DNA of 64,000 bases. Source: Candidatus Pantoea floridensis. GTDB lineage: Bacteria; Pseudomonadota; Gammaproteobacteria; Enterobacterales; Enterobacteriaceae. Both the position numbers and the translations under genes were made by a program. The notes beneath the pieces were generated by a model. It searched no databases. It had not been told where the DNA came from and saw nothing but the letters and a program-made list of their open reading frames with translations. This document shows positions 41,886-51,852 of this stretch, piece after piece (within the stretch, counting starts at the first letter, position 1; every line of letters starts with the position of its first letter). The stretch covers positions 3,162,001 through 3,226,000 of the forward strand of contig NZ_OCMY01000001.1 in assembly GCF_900215435.1 (NCBI RefSeq), written 5' to 3'.

Positions 41886-42851
41886 ATGACAACATACGCC
41901 CTGGTCGGCGATGTGGGCGGCACCAATGCCCGCCTCGCATTGTGTGAGGTGGAAACTGGCACAATTTCGCAAGCCGAAACCTTTTCAACATCAGACTACG
42001 ACAATCTCGAAGCGGTGATCCGTCATTATCTCGACGAGCAAAAGCAGGACATCAAACATGCCTGCATCGCCATTGCCTGTCCGATCACCGGCGATTGGGT
42101 GGAAATGACCAATCACGATTGGGCGTTTTCGACCAAAGTAATGAAGCAGAATCTGGCGCTGGAAAGCCTGGAAATCATCAATGATTTCACTGCGGTATCA
42201 ATGGCGATTCCAATGCTGAGCGAAAAGGAAGTGATTCAGTTTGGTGGCAAGACGCCGGTTGAAGGTAAACCTATCGCCATCTATGGTGCAGGCACCGGCC
42301 TCGGCGTGAGTCATCTGGTGCATGTAGATAAACGTTGGATTAGTTTGCCGGGCGAGGGCGGTCACGTCGACTTCGCGCCAAACAGTGAAGAAGAGAGTGA
42401 CATTCTGGAGGTGTTACGCGCGGAAATTGGCCATGTTTCGGCTGAACGCGTGCTTTCCGGTGCGGGATTGGTCAATCTGTACCGTGCCATCGTCAAGTCT
42501 GATGAGCGCGAACCCGAAAATCTGAAACCAAAAGATGTGACCGAGCGTGCGTTGAAAGATACGTGCATCGATTGCCGTCGCGCGCTGTCGCTGTTCTGCG
42601 TCATCATGGGCCGTTTTGGCGGTAACCTGGCGTTGAACCTTGGCACCTTTGGCGGCGTCTATATTGCCGGCGGTATCGTGCCGCGCTTCCTCGATTTTTT
42701 CAAAGCTTCCGGCTTCCGTGCAGCGTTTGAAGATAAAGGCCGTTTCCGCGATTATCTGGTCGATATTCCGGTATATATGATCACTCACGATCAGCCGGGC
42801 TTGCTGGGTGCCGGGGCGCATCTGCGTCAGGTGCTGGGTCGCGAGCTGTAA
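41886..42851 (+). CDS. glk: Glucokinase
   Basis: This 321-residue cytosolic kinase has exactly the E. coli length and phosphorylates free glucose with ATP. The phosphate-binding loop is [14 protein letters not shown]. The catalytic Asp lies in [10 protein letters not shown], the ATP-binding GAGTGLGVS motif is near residue 137, and the sugar-binding [12 protein letters not shown] block follows. ATG 41886 has GGAG 8 bases upstream. Confidence 0.97.
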   Translation: MTTYALVGDVGGTNARLALCEVETGTISQAETFSTSDYDNLEAVIRHYLDEQKQDIKHACIAIACPITGDWVEMTNHDWAFSTKVMKQNLALESLEIINDFTAVSMAIPMLSEKEVIQFGGKTPVEGKPIAIYGAGTGLGVSHLVHVDKRWISLPGEGGHVDFAPNSEEESDILEVLRAEIGHVSAERVLSGAGLVNLYRAIVKSDEREPENLKPKDVTERALKDTCIDCRRALSLFCVIMGRFGGNLALNLGTFGGVYIAGGIVPRFLDFFKASGFRAAFEDKGRFRDYLVDIPVYMITHDQPGLLGAGAHLRQVLGREL

Positions 42852-42859
42852 TTCCCTGG

Positions 42860-42883
42860 GGCGAGCGGCGTCTGCCGTTCGCC
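42860..42883. terminator. Hairpin between glk and ypdB
   Basis: GGCGAGCGGC-GTCT-GCCGTTCGCC (one G:U pair) lies in the 32-bp gap between the convergent genes. Confidence 0.7.
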
Positions 42884-43609
42884 TTATAACCTCATCAACT
42901 GCCGAAAGGCTTTCACCTTGCTGCGACTCACCGGCACCTGCGCATCCAAATCACGTAACTTCACCAAATAAGTATTGTTAAACCAGGGTTCGATCTCGCG
43001 TATTTTGCTGAGATTAACGCAATAAGAGCGGTGGCAGCGGAAGAACTGCTGCTCCGGCAAACGGCTACAGAATTCACTGATTACCATCGACATCACATAA
43101 GCCTCGCGCCGCGTATAAACAAACGTTAGCTTCTCGTGAGCCTCGACATAGTAGATCTCGTTGATATCGGTGACGATAATGCGCTCATCTTTGATCAGAT
43201 TGACGGTTTGCGGGGGGCTGGCCGAGGGGTTATTAGGCTGAGATTGCTGCTGTACGCTGGCTTCAAGCTTACTCAGCATCGTCACGATACGTGATTCGTG
43301 ATACGGCTTAAGAATGTAGTCAAAGGCGTCCAGCTCAAACGCTTCTACCGCATGTTCTTTCCATGCAGTGATAAACACAATCAGCGGCTTATGGGCAAAC
43401 TGATTGATGTTTTGCGCCAGCAGCATGCCATCGAGCGACGGAATATTGATGTCGAGGAAAATGACATCTACCCGATGATTTTGCAGGTACTTCAGCACTT
43501 CGAGCCCATCATCAAAGCAGGCTTCAACGCTGATGTTACTGTGCTGCTGAATCATCCAGCTCAACTCCTGCTGGGCGAGAAACTCGTCTTCAACGATGAT
43601 GGCTTTCAC
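42884..43609 (-). CDS. ypdB: LytTR response regulator YpdB (pyruvate-responsive)
   Basis: This 241-residue regulator has a receiver domain (VEDE acidic pocket, phospho-acceptor D53 in FLDINIP, K in YILKPY) and a LytTR DNA-binding domain from about residue 140 ([30 protein letters not shown]). It closely matches E. coli YpdB (244), which responds to extracellular pyruvate through YpdA and activates yhjX. Its start overlaps ypdA by 4 bp. A yhjX homologue lies at 53.7 kb. Confidence 0.95.
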   Translation of the reverse strand: MKAIIVEDEFLAQQELSWMIQQHSNISVEACFDDGLEVLKYLQNHRVDVIFLDINIPSLDGMLLAQNINQFAHKPLIVFITAWKEHAVEAFELDAFDYILKPYHESRIVTMLSKLEASVQQQSQPNNPSASPPQTVNLIKDERIIVTDINEIYYVEAHEKLTFVYTRREAYVMSMVISEFCSRLPEQQFFRCHRSYCVNLSKIREIEPWFNNTYLVKLRDLDAQVPVSRSKVKAFRQLMRL

Positions 43610-45321
43610 GTAGAGGTTTCCATGGTATGACGTAACGGAGCAGGGAGCAGCTGACCATTTTTGCTCAGGGTAAAGGCGATTTCTGTCCCGGGATTATGGC
43701 GGCTAATGCTCAAACCCTGTCCGGAGAGTAATTTCACCCGATGATGGACATTTAACAGGCCAATTTTGTTGCCGGGCATCTCATTACGTGCCACGCGGTT
43801 CATCACATCGTCACTGATCCCTGCGCCCGTATCGCGCACCGCCACGCGGACCTGGTCGCCCAAATCTTTCACGCTCAGCGTTACTACGCCCTTGCCGCGA
43901 CAAGGCTGAATACCGTGCACGATGGCATTCTCCACCAGTGGCTGAATTAGCAGGCTTGGCAGCGTGAAATGGAGATCCTCATCCACGTCATAAATCATCG
44001 TCAACTTATCGCCGAAGCGCGCCTGTTCAATGGCGATATAATCCTTTACCTGCCACAGCTCTTTCTTGATATCGATAAGTTCATCATCGTTGAGTTCGAG
44101 GTTGTAGCGTAAATAACGTGACAAATTAATCACCAGCTGGCGCGCCGTATCTGGATTGAGGCGAATCGAGGATGAGATAGCGTTGAGGGCGTTAAACAGG
44201 AAATGCGGGTTAATTTTACTTTGCAACGCGCGTAATTCAGCCTTGTTTGCCATCTCGCGTAGCTGCTCAGCGCGTGACACTTCCAGCTGCGTTGAGATAA
44301 TTTGCGAAAGCCCAATCGCCATCTCTTTTAACGAACCGGTGATGCGATGTGCGCGACGATAATAGATTTTTAAGGTCCCGGTCACTTCCCCTTTTTCCCA
44401 AAGGGGAATAACCAGCATCGAGTGAATATCTTTGGTACGGTGCGCCTCATCGTTATTCTTAATGATAATTTTGCCGCTGGAGATCGCCTGCGCGGTGGTG
44501 GGGCTAATCGCATCGTCACCGTTGTGATAGTTCTGCTCGCCGTAGCCAACGTAGGCTAAAATCTGTTTGTTATCGGTGATGGCGACCGCATCGGCATGAA
44601 TGTCGGTACGAATGATATCGCATACTTTATGCATCGACTGGCTATCAACCTGACGGAACAGCGGCAGTGTTTTGTTGGCGATTTCCAATGCCAGCTTAGC
44701 CTGACGTGCAGCAATCGCCTCTCTTTCACCTTCGACGCTTTGTACCAGCAGCACAATCAAACCAATACTTGATGCGCCGAGGATCATCGGCATAGCAATT
44801 TCATAAACAATGGTAAGACCCAGCGCCATGGGCTTGGCCCACAGTACAATTAGCAGCATGGTCAAACTTTCACACAGCATGCCGCCGATAATCCCGGCAC
44901 GCCAGCGTTGCTCTTTACTAACGCGCTGATTGATCACGCCTGAAGCCACTCCAGCAATAATGCTGGTGATCAAACAAGGTATGGCTGTAATGCCATCCAT
45001 ATCAATCAGATAGCGATGTACGCCGGCAATTAAGCCGGTGGCGATGCCCACCCAGGGACCAAATAGGATGCCGCCGGACATCACCGCAATCACGCGCACA
45101 TTAAGCAGCGAGCCGTCGACATTAATGCCGGACCAGGTGCTGAACAGTGCGAACAGCGAGAAAATGGCCGTTACTACCACCTTTTCACGCACTGAATGCT
45201 CATCTTTTTGCAGCAGTTGACGAAACACACGTGTGCGCGTGAGGAAGAACAGGCAAATCAGCATCAGCGCCGCACGGTCAAACACCGCCAGCAGCATGTC
45301 GAAGTGGGAAAGCAAGGGCAT
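43606..45321 (-). CDS. ypdA: Sensor histidine kinase YpdA
   Basis: This 571-residue kinase (E. coli 565) has a multi-span 5TM-LYT sensor (about residues 1-200), a GAF domain (about 225-350), a LytS-type kinase box ([20 protein letters not shown]) and a HATPase domain ([35 protein letters not shown]). It senses pyruvate in E. coli. The ATG at 45321 is likely; an alternative is 8 codons downstream. Confidence 0.95.
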   Translation of the reverse strand: MPLLSHFDMLLAVFDRAALMLICLFFLTRTRVFRQLLQKDEHSVREKVVVTAIFSLFALFSTWSGINVDGSLLNVRVIAVMSGGILFGPWVGIATGLIAGVHRYLIDMDGITAIPCLITSIIAGVASGVINQRVSKEQRWRAGIIGGMLCESLTMLLIVLWAKPMALGLTIVYEIAMPMILGASSIGLIVLLVQSVEGEREAIAARQAKLALEIANKTLPLFRQVDSQSMHKVCDIIRTDIHADAVAITDNKQILAYVGYGEQNYHNGDDAISPTTAQAISSGKIIIKNNDEAHRTKDIHSMLVIPLWEKGEVTGTLKIYYRRAHRITGSLKEMAIGLSQIISTQLEVSRAEQLREMANKAELRALQSKINPHFLFNALNAISSSIRLNPDTARQLVINLSRYLRYNLELNDDELIDIKKELWQVKDYIAIEQARFGDKLTMIYDVDEDLHFTLPSLLIQPLVENAIVHGIQPCRGKGVVTLSVKDLGDQVRVAVRDTGAGISDDVMNRVARNEMPGNKIGLLNVHHRVKLLSGQGLSISRHNPGTEIAFTLSKNGQLLPAPLRHTMETST

Positions 45322-45429
45322 CTCTCAGGCAGGAAAGAAAAAGATATGATAAAAAATGTGATCGCGATCCGCCAGCACCACGACAATCTACAGACCTTTC
45401 TCGTAGCCAGGATCAATTTATGCCGCTTC

Positions 45430-45489
45430 GGTCGCCGAAAATGGCGCCCCTACCTGCTCCGTTCCGTAAGGTCGCCATTCATGGCGACC
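45430..45489. repeat. Composite dispersed repeat (two palindromes)
   Basis: The first unit is GGTCGCCGAAAATGGCGCC (45430-45448) followed by CCTAC. After a short spacer the second is GGTCGCCATTCATGGCGACC (45470-45489). The order and spacing match the copy at 13043-13106. The surrounding 295-bp gap between ypdA and the acetyltransferase has no other gene. Confidence 0.8.
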
Positions 45490-45616
45490 AGGCAATCCCG
45501 GTAAAAAGAGGAAAAGTTGAGTAGTAAAAAGAGGATTAGCGAAACCGTGCGCCGATCGCTGGTTGTCAGCAGGTCGGTTTGCTATGTTGCCGTATGCAAA
45601 AAAGCGGAGCCCAGCC

Positions 45617-46141
45617 ATGCAATTACTCACCCCACGTTTATCCCTTAGTCGGCTGCAACCGGAAGACTGGCAGATTTTCAAAGCGGTGCATGAGGATGCC
45701 GCAACCATGACCTGGGTGAGTGAAATTCCTGATGAAAACGATATTCGTCAGCGCTTTAACGAGCGACTTGCGCCGTGGCAGGCGAGTAGTTTCCACATGC
45801 TGTGTCTGGTAGCACGAATCAGAGAAACGGACGAACCCATTGGCCTGTTTGGCTGTAGCGCGGAGTGGCATCCCTATCGGCAGGCCGAAGTGGGCTATAT
45901 GCTGCGCGATCGGTTTACCGGTCTCGGTTTTGGCAGCGAGGCGCTGGATGCCCTCTGTACCTTTCTGCTCCAGGCAGAATTTCATAAGCTGAAAGCGATG
46001 GTCATTGAGGGGAATTGGCCGTCGCGACGCATTCTCGAGAAGAATGGTTTCGCCCTGGAGGGAACGTTACGGGATAATTATCTGCTAAACGGCCAATGGG
46101 TAAGCGATTGGGTGTTTGGCCGCCTCAATCCAAATAATTAA
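45617..46141 (+). CDS. GNAT-family (RimJ/RimL-type) N-acetyltransferase
   Basis: This 174-residue protein has the Acetyltransf_3 pattern: the TPRLSLSRLQPED start, the acetyl-CoA loop GLGFGSEALDAL (about residues 102-113) and the terminal NWPSRRILEKNGFALEGTLRDNYLLNGQWVSDWVFGRL. The substrate is unknown; this subfamily includes ribosomal-protein N-terminal and antibiotic acetyltransferases. ATG 45617 has GGAG upstream, and earlier in-frame starts do not fit the family. Confidence 0.85.
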   Translation: MQLLTPRLSLSRLQPEDWQIFKAVHEDAATMTWVSEIPDENDIRQRFNERLAPWQASSFHMLCLVARIRETDEPIGLFGCSAEWHPYRQAEVGYMLRDRFTGLGFGSEALDALCTFLLQAEFHKLKAMVIEGNWPSRRILEKNGFALEGTLRDNYLLNGQWVSDWVFGRLNPNN

Positions 46142-46259
46142 AATTATTTTATTCTGCTCTCGACAATCTTGTTATCAGCGCGTTATGTTCTTGGTGCGGT
46201 CAACACAATGACCCACGTCGCTCGGACGGTCCGGGCGCTTACGTAATCCAGAGGACATC

Positions 46260-47495
46260 ATGGCTGATAACAGCACACCCCGTCGTTTCTCGCGTATTGA
46301 ACGCCTTCCCCCGTATGTTTTTAACATTACCGCTGAATTGAAGATGGCTGCGCGTCGGCGCGGTGAAGACATCATCGATTTTTCGATGGGTAATCCGGAT
46401 GGCCCAACGCCGCCGCATATCGTCGAAAAACTTTGCCAGGTGGCGCAGCGAGAAGACACGCACGGTTATTCAACCTCGAAAGGTATTCCGCGTTTACGTC
46501 GCGCAATTTCGCGCTGGTACGCCGATCGCTATCAGGTTGAAATCGATCCGGAATCAGAAGCGATTGTCACCATCGGTTCCAAAGAGGGCCTGGCACACTT
46601 AATGCTGGCCACACTCGATCACGGCGACACCGTGCTGGTGCCGAACCCGAGCTATCCCATTCATATTTACGGCGCGGTGATTGCCGGAGCGCAGGTGCGT
46701 TCTGTACCGCTGGTGGCAGGCGTTGATTTCTTCAACGAGCTGGAGCGCGCGATCCGTGAAAGCTATCCGAAGCCGAAAATGATGATCCTCGGCTTCCCTT
46801 CGAATCCTACTTCACAATGCGTTGAGCTGGATTTCTTCGAGCGCGTTATTGCGCTGGCGAAGCAGTACAACGTGCTGGTCATCCACGATCTCGCCTATGC
46901 CGACATTACCTATGATGGTTGGAAAGCACCGTCGATTATGCAGGTGCCAGGCGCGCGCGATGTGGCTGTGGAATTCTTTACCCTGTCGAAAAGCTACAAC
47001 ATGGCGGGCTGGCGTATTGGCTTTATGGTCGGTAATAAAGAGCTGGTTGCGGCGCTGGCACGTATTAAGAGCTATCACGATTACGGCACGTTTACGCCAC
47101 TGCAGGTGGCCGCGATTGCAGCGCTGGAAGGCGACCAGCAGTGCGTGCGCGACATCGCCGAGCAGTATAAACGCCGTCGCGATGTGTTAGTGAAGGGCTT
47201 ACATGAAGCGGGCTGGATGGTCGATTTGCCCAAGGCATCGATGTACGTCTGGGCAAAAATCCCCGATCACTACGCGCATCTTGGCTCGCTGGAGTTTGCT
47301 AAATTATTGCTGCAGGAAGCCAAAGTGTGCGTCTCTCCGGGCATCGGTTTTGGGGATTATGGTGATACTCACGTGCGTTTCGCGCTTATTGAAAACAGCG
47401 ATCGTATCCGTCAGGCGGTGCGTGGCATTAAAGCGATGTTCCGCGCCGACGGCATTTTGCCAGGAACGGTGAAAGCACTGGAAGAAGAGGAATAA
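46260..47495 (+). CDS. alaC: Alanine transaminase AlaC
   Basis: This 411-residue class I aminotransferase (E. coli AlaC 412) converts pyruvate and glutamate to alanine and 2-oxoglutarate. The PLP lysine is in [15 protein letters not shown]; other blocks are [21 protein letters not shown] and [11 protein letters not shown]. The start has AGAGGA upstream. Its place near ypdAB follows E. coli, and both concern pyruvate. Confidence 0.95.
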   Translation: MADNSTPRRFSRIERLPPYVFNITAELKMAARRRGEDIIDFSMGNPDGPTPPHIVEKLCQVAQREDTHGYSTSKGIPRLRRAISRWYADRYQVEIDPESEAIVTIGSKEGLAHLMLATLDHGDTVLVPNPSYPIHIYGAVIAGAQVRSVPLVAGVDFFNELERAIRESYPKPKMMILGFPSNPTSQCVELDFFERVIALAKQYNVLVIHDLAYADITYDGWKAPSIMQVPGARDVAVEFFTLSKSYNMAGWRIGFMVGNKELVAALARIKSYHDYGTFTPLQVAAIAALEGDQQCVRDIAEQYKRRRDVLVKGLHEAGWMVDLPKASMYVWAKIPDHYAHLGSLEFAKLLLQEAKVCVSPGIGFGDYGDTHVRFALIENSDRIRQAVRGIKAMFRADGILPGTVKALEEEE

Positions 47496-47504
47496 GCGCT
47501 GAGT

Positions 47505-47525
47505 GGGGCGACTACGCGTCGCCCC
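47505..47525. terminator. Hairpin between alaC and ypdK
   Basis: GGGGCGAC-TACGC-GTCGCCCC, between the convergent genes; no strong T-run on either side. Confidence 0.65.
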
Positions 47526-47536
47526 GCCTGGCGGCT

Positions 47537-47608
47537 CTACAGCATCAGTACGAAGGTACCGACCCAAAGCAACAGGAAGAAAGAAATTCCCATCAAAGCG
47601 TATCTCAC
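47537..47608 (-). CDS. ypdK: YpdK, 23-residue membrane peptide
   Basis: Read directly from the minus strand: a GTG start at 47608 with AGGAG 7 bases upstream encodes 23 residues (MRYALMGISFFLLLWVGTFV then LML). It is one hydrophobic span. Length, the MGIS and W-x-GTF residues and location beside alaC match the E. coli small protein YpdK. The function is unknown. Confidence 0.85.
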   Translation of the reverse strand: MRYALMGISFFLLLWVGTFVLML

Positions 47609-47810
47609 AAAACAACTCCTCTGAGCGGCTACCCAGCGGGCGATCCCAAACCCGCGTAACCCGAACAGAATAAGAGAAAGGTGGAGTTCATAACCGCTAC
47701 ACGCTTTCTTCTCAGGTCGCTCCAGGCAAGCCCAGAACAGGATCGAGCATTAATTTACGCGGAATTTTGCGGAAAATAAATAGCGCGCTTCTGAGACGTT
47801 GCTCACATTT

Positions 47811-48839
47811 TCATCGCGCTTCAATTTCCGGTATGGCCGACATGCCAACACGCAGTTTGGCCAGGTCAGCCTGATTGGCATCCAGCACGATTTTCACCGG
47901 AAGACGCTGGACGACTTTAGTGTAATTGCCGGTGGCGTTGTCCGGTGCAATCGCCGAAAAGGTCGCGCCGGTTGCCGGTGCAATGCTATCAACGCGACCG
48001 GTAAAAATCTTACCCGGCAACGCATCAATCTTAACCTTCACCGTTTGTCCTTGCTGCACATCTGCCAACTGCGTTTCCAGATAATTGGCGGTGATATAGG
48101 TTTGCTGTAACGGAACAACGGCCAGCAAGCGCGTACCGGCGCTGACATAGGCGCCCAGACGCACCGAACGCTGACCCACCATGCCATCGACTGGCGCCGT
48201 AATGCGCGTGTAGGAAAGGTTTAGCTTTGCCTGATCGACGCTAGCCTGCGCGGCGGTGACATCCGCTTCCGCCTGTCGTACGGCTGCCTGCAGCACGCCA
48301 ACCTGCTTAATCGCAGACGCTAACGCGGCTTCACTTTGACGGACGGTGGCGGATGCCGAACGCTGTGTCGAACTGGCTTTTTGCTGGTCGTCTGCCGCAA
48401 TGGTGCCATTTTTATACAGCTGGTTGTAACGTGCGGCGCTTTGTCCAGCGTACTGGGCGGAAGCCTGATTTGCCGCCACGGTCGCTTTCGCCTGCTCAAT
48501 AGTGGATTGTTGCTGTTCAAGCTGCGCCTGGCTGCTCAGGCGTTTCGCCTCGCTAACCTGCAAATTGGCCTGCGCGGTTTCAAGCGCCACGCGGTAATCG
48601 CGATCGTCGAGCGTCGCCAGCAATTCCCCAGCCTTAACCCGCTGGTTATCCTGCACATTGACGCTGGCGATATAGCCGGAAACTTTCGGTGCAACCAGCG
48701 TGTAATCGGCATTGACGTAAGCATCGGTGGTGCGGCGATCGTTGCCGGTCATGGTGGACCAGACAAAAAAGGCTATCGCCAACAGCACCAGTAACAAGGC
48801 GCTTAACAGCACCGTTCTTTTCATAGCAAAAGCTTGCAT
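47811..48839 (-). CDS. HlyD/EmrA-type efflux periplasmic adaptor
   Basis: This 342-residue protein has one N-terminal membrane span (about residues 6-28). A biotinyl-lipoyl half (VAPKVSGYIASVNVQDNQRVKAGELLATLD) is followed by a long Ala/Gln-rich coiled-coil hairpin (about 80-185), the second lipoyl half (ITAPVDGMVGQRSVRLGAYVSAG) and a beta domain. It links the inner-membrane pump just upstream to an outer-membrane channel encoded elsewhere. ATG 48839 has GGGA upstream and lies 5 bp after the pump stop, so the genes are coupled. Confidence 0.9.
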   Translation of the reverse strand: MQAFAMKRTVLLSALLLVLLAIAFFVWSTMTGNDRRTTDAYVNADYTLVAPKVSGYIASVNVQDNQRVKAGELLATLDDRDYRVALETAQANLQVSEAKRLSSQAQLEQQQSTIEQAKATVAANQASAQYAGQSAARYNQLYKNGTIAADDQQKASSTQRSASATVRQSEAALASAIKQVGVLQAAVRQAEADVTAAQASVDQAKLNLSYTRITAPVDGMVGQRSVRLGAYVSAGTRLLAVVPLQQTYITANYLETQLADVQQGQTVKVKIDALPGKIFTGRVDSIAPATGATFSAIAPDNATGNYTKVVQRLPVKIVLDANQADLAKLRVGMSAIPEIEAR

Positions 48840-48844
48840 AGCAA

Positions 48845-50446
48845 TTATCCCGACGTCGTCGTTACAGGTTGAATCAGCGTTTGTGGCGGCCAGACGCGTT
48901 TTGGCAGCCAGGCGGTTAACAGTAAAAGCAGGGCGGCGAATGCAATCAGCATCTGATAGCAATCGCTCAGGCTCAGCACCATCGCCTGGTGTTTCAGTAA
49001 GGTGGCAAAGCCGCTCAGGTTTTCTGCGCTGCTGGCACTGCCGTCAGGCAGCAGGGGGAAACTGCTGCTGGACTGCGTGCTGTCAGGGGCGGTCATCAGC
49101 CATGCGCGGCCGGTGGCGTTATTGATCAGCACATTGGAGTGAAACTGTTCGCGGTGGCTGATAAACCATTCAACCAGCGTACCAGCCGCGATGCTGGAGA
49201 AGCCGCGCACGGTATTGAACATCGCTGAAGCAAAAGGGCCTTCCGGCGGTGCGACCACGCTGGTGGCGCTCATCAACACCGGTAAAATCACCATTGGCTG
49301 ACCGAAAGCCTGCAGAATCTGAATCAGCCAGAAATTCTGGCGTGCCCAGTCGGTGGTAATGTGCATGCCCAGCAAGCAGGACGTCACCAGTAGCGCGACG
49401 CCCGCCGTGAGCATCCAACGGCAATCGACCCAGCGAATATTCAGCAGTGCGGCAAGGAACGGCGCTATGAGCAACTGCGGTAAGCCAATGGTTAACGCCA
49501 GCGGTGCAAATTGCAGCGTGCGAAAACCCTGCACCTGCGCCAGATAGGCCGAAGGCAGCGCTGAACCCGACAGGGAAAGAATCAGCACGCCTGCCAGCAC
49601 CAGCAGCCCATGTGCGAGGTTGCGCCTGCCCAGCATTTGCAATTTGAACAGCGGCAGCGGGTGAAACCATTCATTAATAAAGAAAACAGTCAGCAACGCC
49701 AGCGCGCTGAATAATAGGGCGCAGAATAACGGCGACTCGAGCCAATCGAGCCGCTCGCCCTGCGTCAGTGCCAAAATTAACAGCGCCATGCCGCTGCAGC
49801 CGGTAATCATGCCGAAAAGATCGATCTGTTTGAAACGCTCAAGGCGCAGCGGATCCTGCGGCAAGCCCCAGCCAATCAGCAGCATGGCGATGAGCATGGC
49901 GGGAACCACTTGCCAGAATACAAACAGCCAGCTGACCTCATCGGTCCAGAACGCTGCCAGCGAGGCCGCCATATTCGGACCAAAAGTCGCGGTCAGCGCA
50001 TAGCCCGCTAAACCATAAAGTTTGATTGGCGGCGGCAGGAAGCGCAGCGCGACGGTCATCAGCATCGGCGGCAGCGCACCACCAAACAAACCTTGCACCA
50101 CGCGCAGCGCAATAAACAGTGGCGCGTTAGGCATTAATGGCAGCAGCAGGCCGCTGAGCATAAAGCCTGCAGAGACGCAGAGCGCAAAGCGTCGCAGTGA
50201 AAAGGTGACGGCTAGCCAGGGCGCAATCATCATTGCCGCCACTTCAGCGGCCTGGTAGGCGGAAATGATCCAGCTTCCCTGGTCGTAGCTGATGCCGATA
50301 GCGGCGCGGATGTCGGCTAACGCGATATCGGTGACGCGATCGTTCAATCCTGAAGTGAGGGCGGCGATCAGCACGCCAACCAGTCCCAGCGCCAGGCGCA
50401 GGGTAAATGGATGGGGCACCGGAGCCGCAGTGGGCTGGGCGTTCAT
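48845..50446 (-). CDS. DHA2-family (EmrB/QacA-type) multidrug efflux MFS transporter
   Basis: This 533-residue transporter has about fourteen hydrophobic spans, the count of the DHA2 drug:proton antiporters. The R-V-V-Q-G-L-F-G-G motif C-like block near residue 110 and the D-x-x-x-x-N-D-R start of span 1 region are visible. The adaptor follows in the same operon. The substrate is unknown; control by a divergent IclR protein suggests aromatic or organic acids. ATG 50446 is chosen over an upstream TTG because the extra 28 residues are in the operator region. Confidence 0.9.
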   Translation of the reverse strand: MNAQPTAAPVPHPFTLRLALGLVGVLIAALTSGLNDRVTDIALADIRAAIGISYDQGSWIISAYQAAEVAAMMIAPWLAVTFSLRRFALCVSAGFMLSGLLLPLMPNAPLFIALRVVQGLFGGALPPMLMTVALRFLPPPIKLYGLAGYALTATFGPNMAASLAAFWTDEVSWLFVFWQVVPAMLIAMLLIGWGLPQDPLRLERFKQIDLFGMITGCSGMALLILALTQGERLDWLESPLFCALLFSALALLTVFFINEWFHPLPLFKLQMLGRRNLAHGLLVLAGVLILSLSGSALPSAYLAQVQGFRTLQFAPLALTIGLPQLLIAPFLAALLNIRWVDCRWMLTAGVALLVTSCLLGMHITTDWARQNFWLIQILQAFGQPMVILPVLMSATSVVAPPEGPFASAMFNTVRGFSSIAAGTLVEWFISHREQFHSNVLINNATGRAWLMTAPDSTQSSSSFPLLPDGSASSAENLSGFATLLKHQAMVLSLSDCYQMLIAFAALLLLLTAWLPKRVWPPQTLIQPVTTTSG

Positions 50447-50476
50447 AGCAGGCTTCTCGTTATAATGTTGATGCAG

Positions 50477-50541
50477 TGTATTGCAATGTGATACAGGTGG
50501 CATATTACATATCGATATGCTGTATTGCAATGTGATACAGG
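50477..50541. promoter_or_regulatory. Duplicated operator between efflux operon and iclR-type gene
   Basis: A 21-bp sequence occurs twice, at 50477-50497 and 50521-50541 (core TGTATTGCAATGTGATACA, itself an imperfect palindrome TGTAT...ATACA). The copies are 44 bp apart, about four DNA turns. Between them lies a perfect palindrome, CATATCGATATG (50508-50519). It is the likely binding array of the IclR protein. Confidence 0.7.
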
Positions 50542-50597
50542 GTGTAAAAGTGCGATCATTCGCGCTAGAGTAGGGCAGGCCAAAAAGGAAGAGATAA

Positions 50598-51383
50598 ATG
50601 GTTGAACGTCCCTCAAGCCGTGAGGATGAAAAAGCGGGTGGTATTCAGGTCATCGCACGTGCGGCAAAAATTTTAAATGCGCTGGGTGAGCATCCTGGCG
50701 GCATGAGTTTGGGTGAAATCGCACAGGTGGTTGATTTGCCGCGCTCCACGGTGCAGCGCATCGTCGCCGCACTGGATAGTGCGCAGCTGGTGCGCAGCAG
50801 TGGAGCGGGCGGTTTACGCCTCGGGCCTGCGTTGCTTAAACTCATCTCCAGCGTACACAGCGACGTGGTGGATATTGTACGGCCCTTCCTCGAGCAACTT
50901 TCATCAGAGATAAATGAAACGGTCTCGCTTTCGCGCGCTAACGGAACGCAGTTATCCATCGTGCACTATGTTGTCGCATCGCGTGAACTACGCGTGGTGC
51001 CGCGCATCGGTTTAAATCTGCCGCTGTATAGCACTTCAGGTGGACGCGCGTTGCTGGCGCTGGAAAGCGATGATGATGTGCGCGTGATGATGGGTGAAGC
51101 TTATAAAGAGTTGACCGAGATGACGGTGAAAACGCTGCCACAATTGTTGGCATTAATTGCGGAAGTGCGCAGCAGCGGACTGGCGATCGACCGCGGTGAA
51201 ACGCTGGAGGGCGTTTCAACCATGGCGGTTGCTATCGACACGCTATTTGGTCGATTCTCCATTTCGCTGCTGGTTCCGAGCGCGCGTTTTCATAAACACG
51301 AAGCGCACTATCGTGAGCAAATCATCAAGTGCAAAGATGCCTTGATTCGTGAAATTGGCAAAATGACCGCTGTGGAAGGATAA
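50598..51383 (+). CDS. IclR-family transcriptional regulator
   Basis: This 261-residue regulator has the N-terminal winged helix (IQVIARAAKILNALGEHPGGMSLGEIAQVVDLPRSTVQRIVAALD, about residues 16-60) and the C-terminal effector domain (about 90-255; LPLYSTSGGRALLAL, IDRGETLEGVSTMAVAI). It diverges from the efflux operon and is followed 7 bp later by a UspA-type gene, so it probably controls both sides. The effector is unknown. Confidence 0.92.
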   Translation: MVERPSSREDEKAGGIQVIARAAKILNALGEHPGGMSLGEIAQVVDLPRSTVQRIVAALDSAQLVRSSGAGGLRLGPALLKLISSVHSDVVDIVRPFLEQLSSEINETVSLSRANGTQLSIVHYVVASRELRVVPRIGLNLPLYSTSGGRALLALESDDDVRVMMGEAYKELTEMTVKTLPQLLALIAEVRSSGLAIDRGETLEGVSTMAVAIDTLFGRFSISLLVPSARFHKHEAHYREQIIKCKDALIREIGKMTAVEG

Positions 51384-51390
51384 CCAACTG

Positions 51391-51843
51391 ATGAAAACCT
51401 TGCTGATGGCCATCGATAACTCACCGGTGGCGGAGAAAGTGATTGCGTTGACCATTGAACAGGCATTGGCACAACAGGCTCAGGTCACAGTACTGTGCTG
51501 CGTCGATCCTGCTTATTCCTCATGCAATCAGCCGATTGAGATTGACGCGGGTGAAGATCCTGATGATTTTGTCGCGGCGAAAGATGAGCAAAACACCGCC
51601 GAAATGGTGGTGCGTCATGCGTTAGCCCCTTTGCTGCGAGCGGGCGTCACCGCCAAAGGGTTAATTCTGGCAGGCGAAGCGGCGGAAACCATTGTTGCGC
51701 AATCGTCTCTCTTGCAAGCCAGCATGATTATCATGGGACGGCGTCATCTGTCGCCGTTTAACCGCCTGTTGAAAGGGTCGGTTAGCGCGGCGGTTATTGA
51801 GCGCGCCAATTGCCCGGTTTTAATTGATGTTCGTAAGGATTAA
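51391..51843 (+). CDS. Universal stress protein, UspA family
   Basis: This 150-residue single-domain Usp protein has the nucleotide-binding pattern near the C-terminus (IIMGRRHLSPFNRLLKGSVSAAVI). The second Gly of the G-x2-G-x9-G-S motif is His here, so ATP binding may be altered. It lies in an apparent operon after the IclR gene, with AAGGA before the ATG. The role is unknown. Confidence 0.88.
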   Translation: MKTLLMAIDNSPVAEKVIALTIEQALAQQAQVTVLCCVDPAYSSCNQPIEIDAGEDPDDFVAAKDEQNTAEMVVRHALAPLLRAGVTAKGLILAGEAAETIVAQSSLLQASMIIMGRRHLSPFNRLLKGSVSAAVIERANCPVLIDVRKD

Positions 51844-51852
51844 CGCCGTTCG

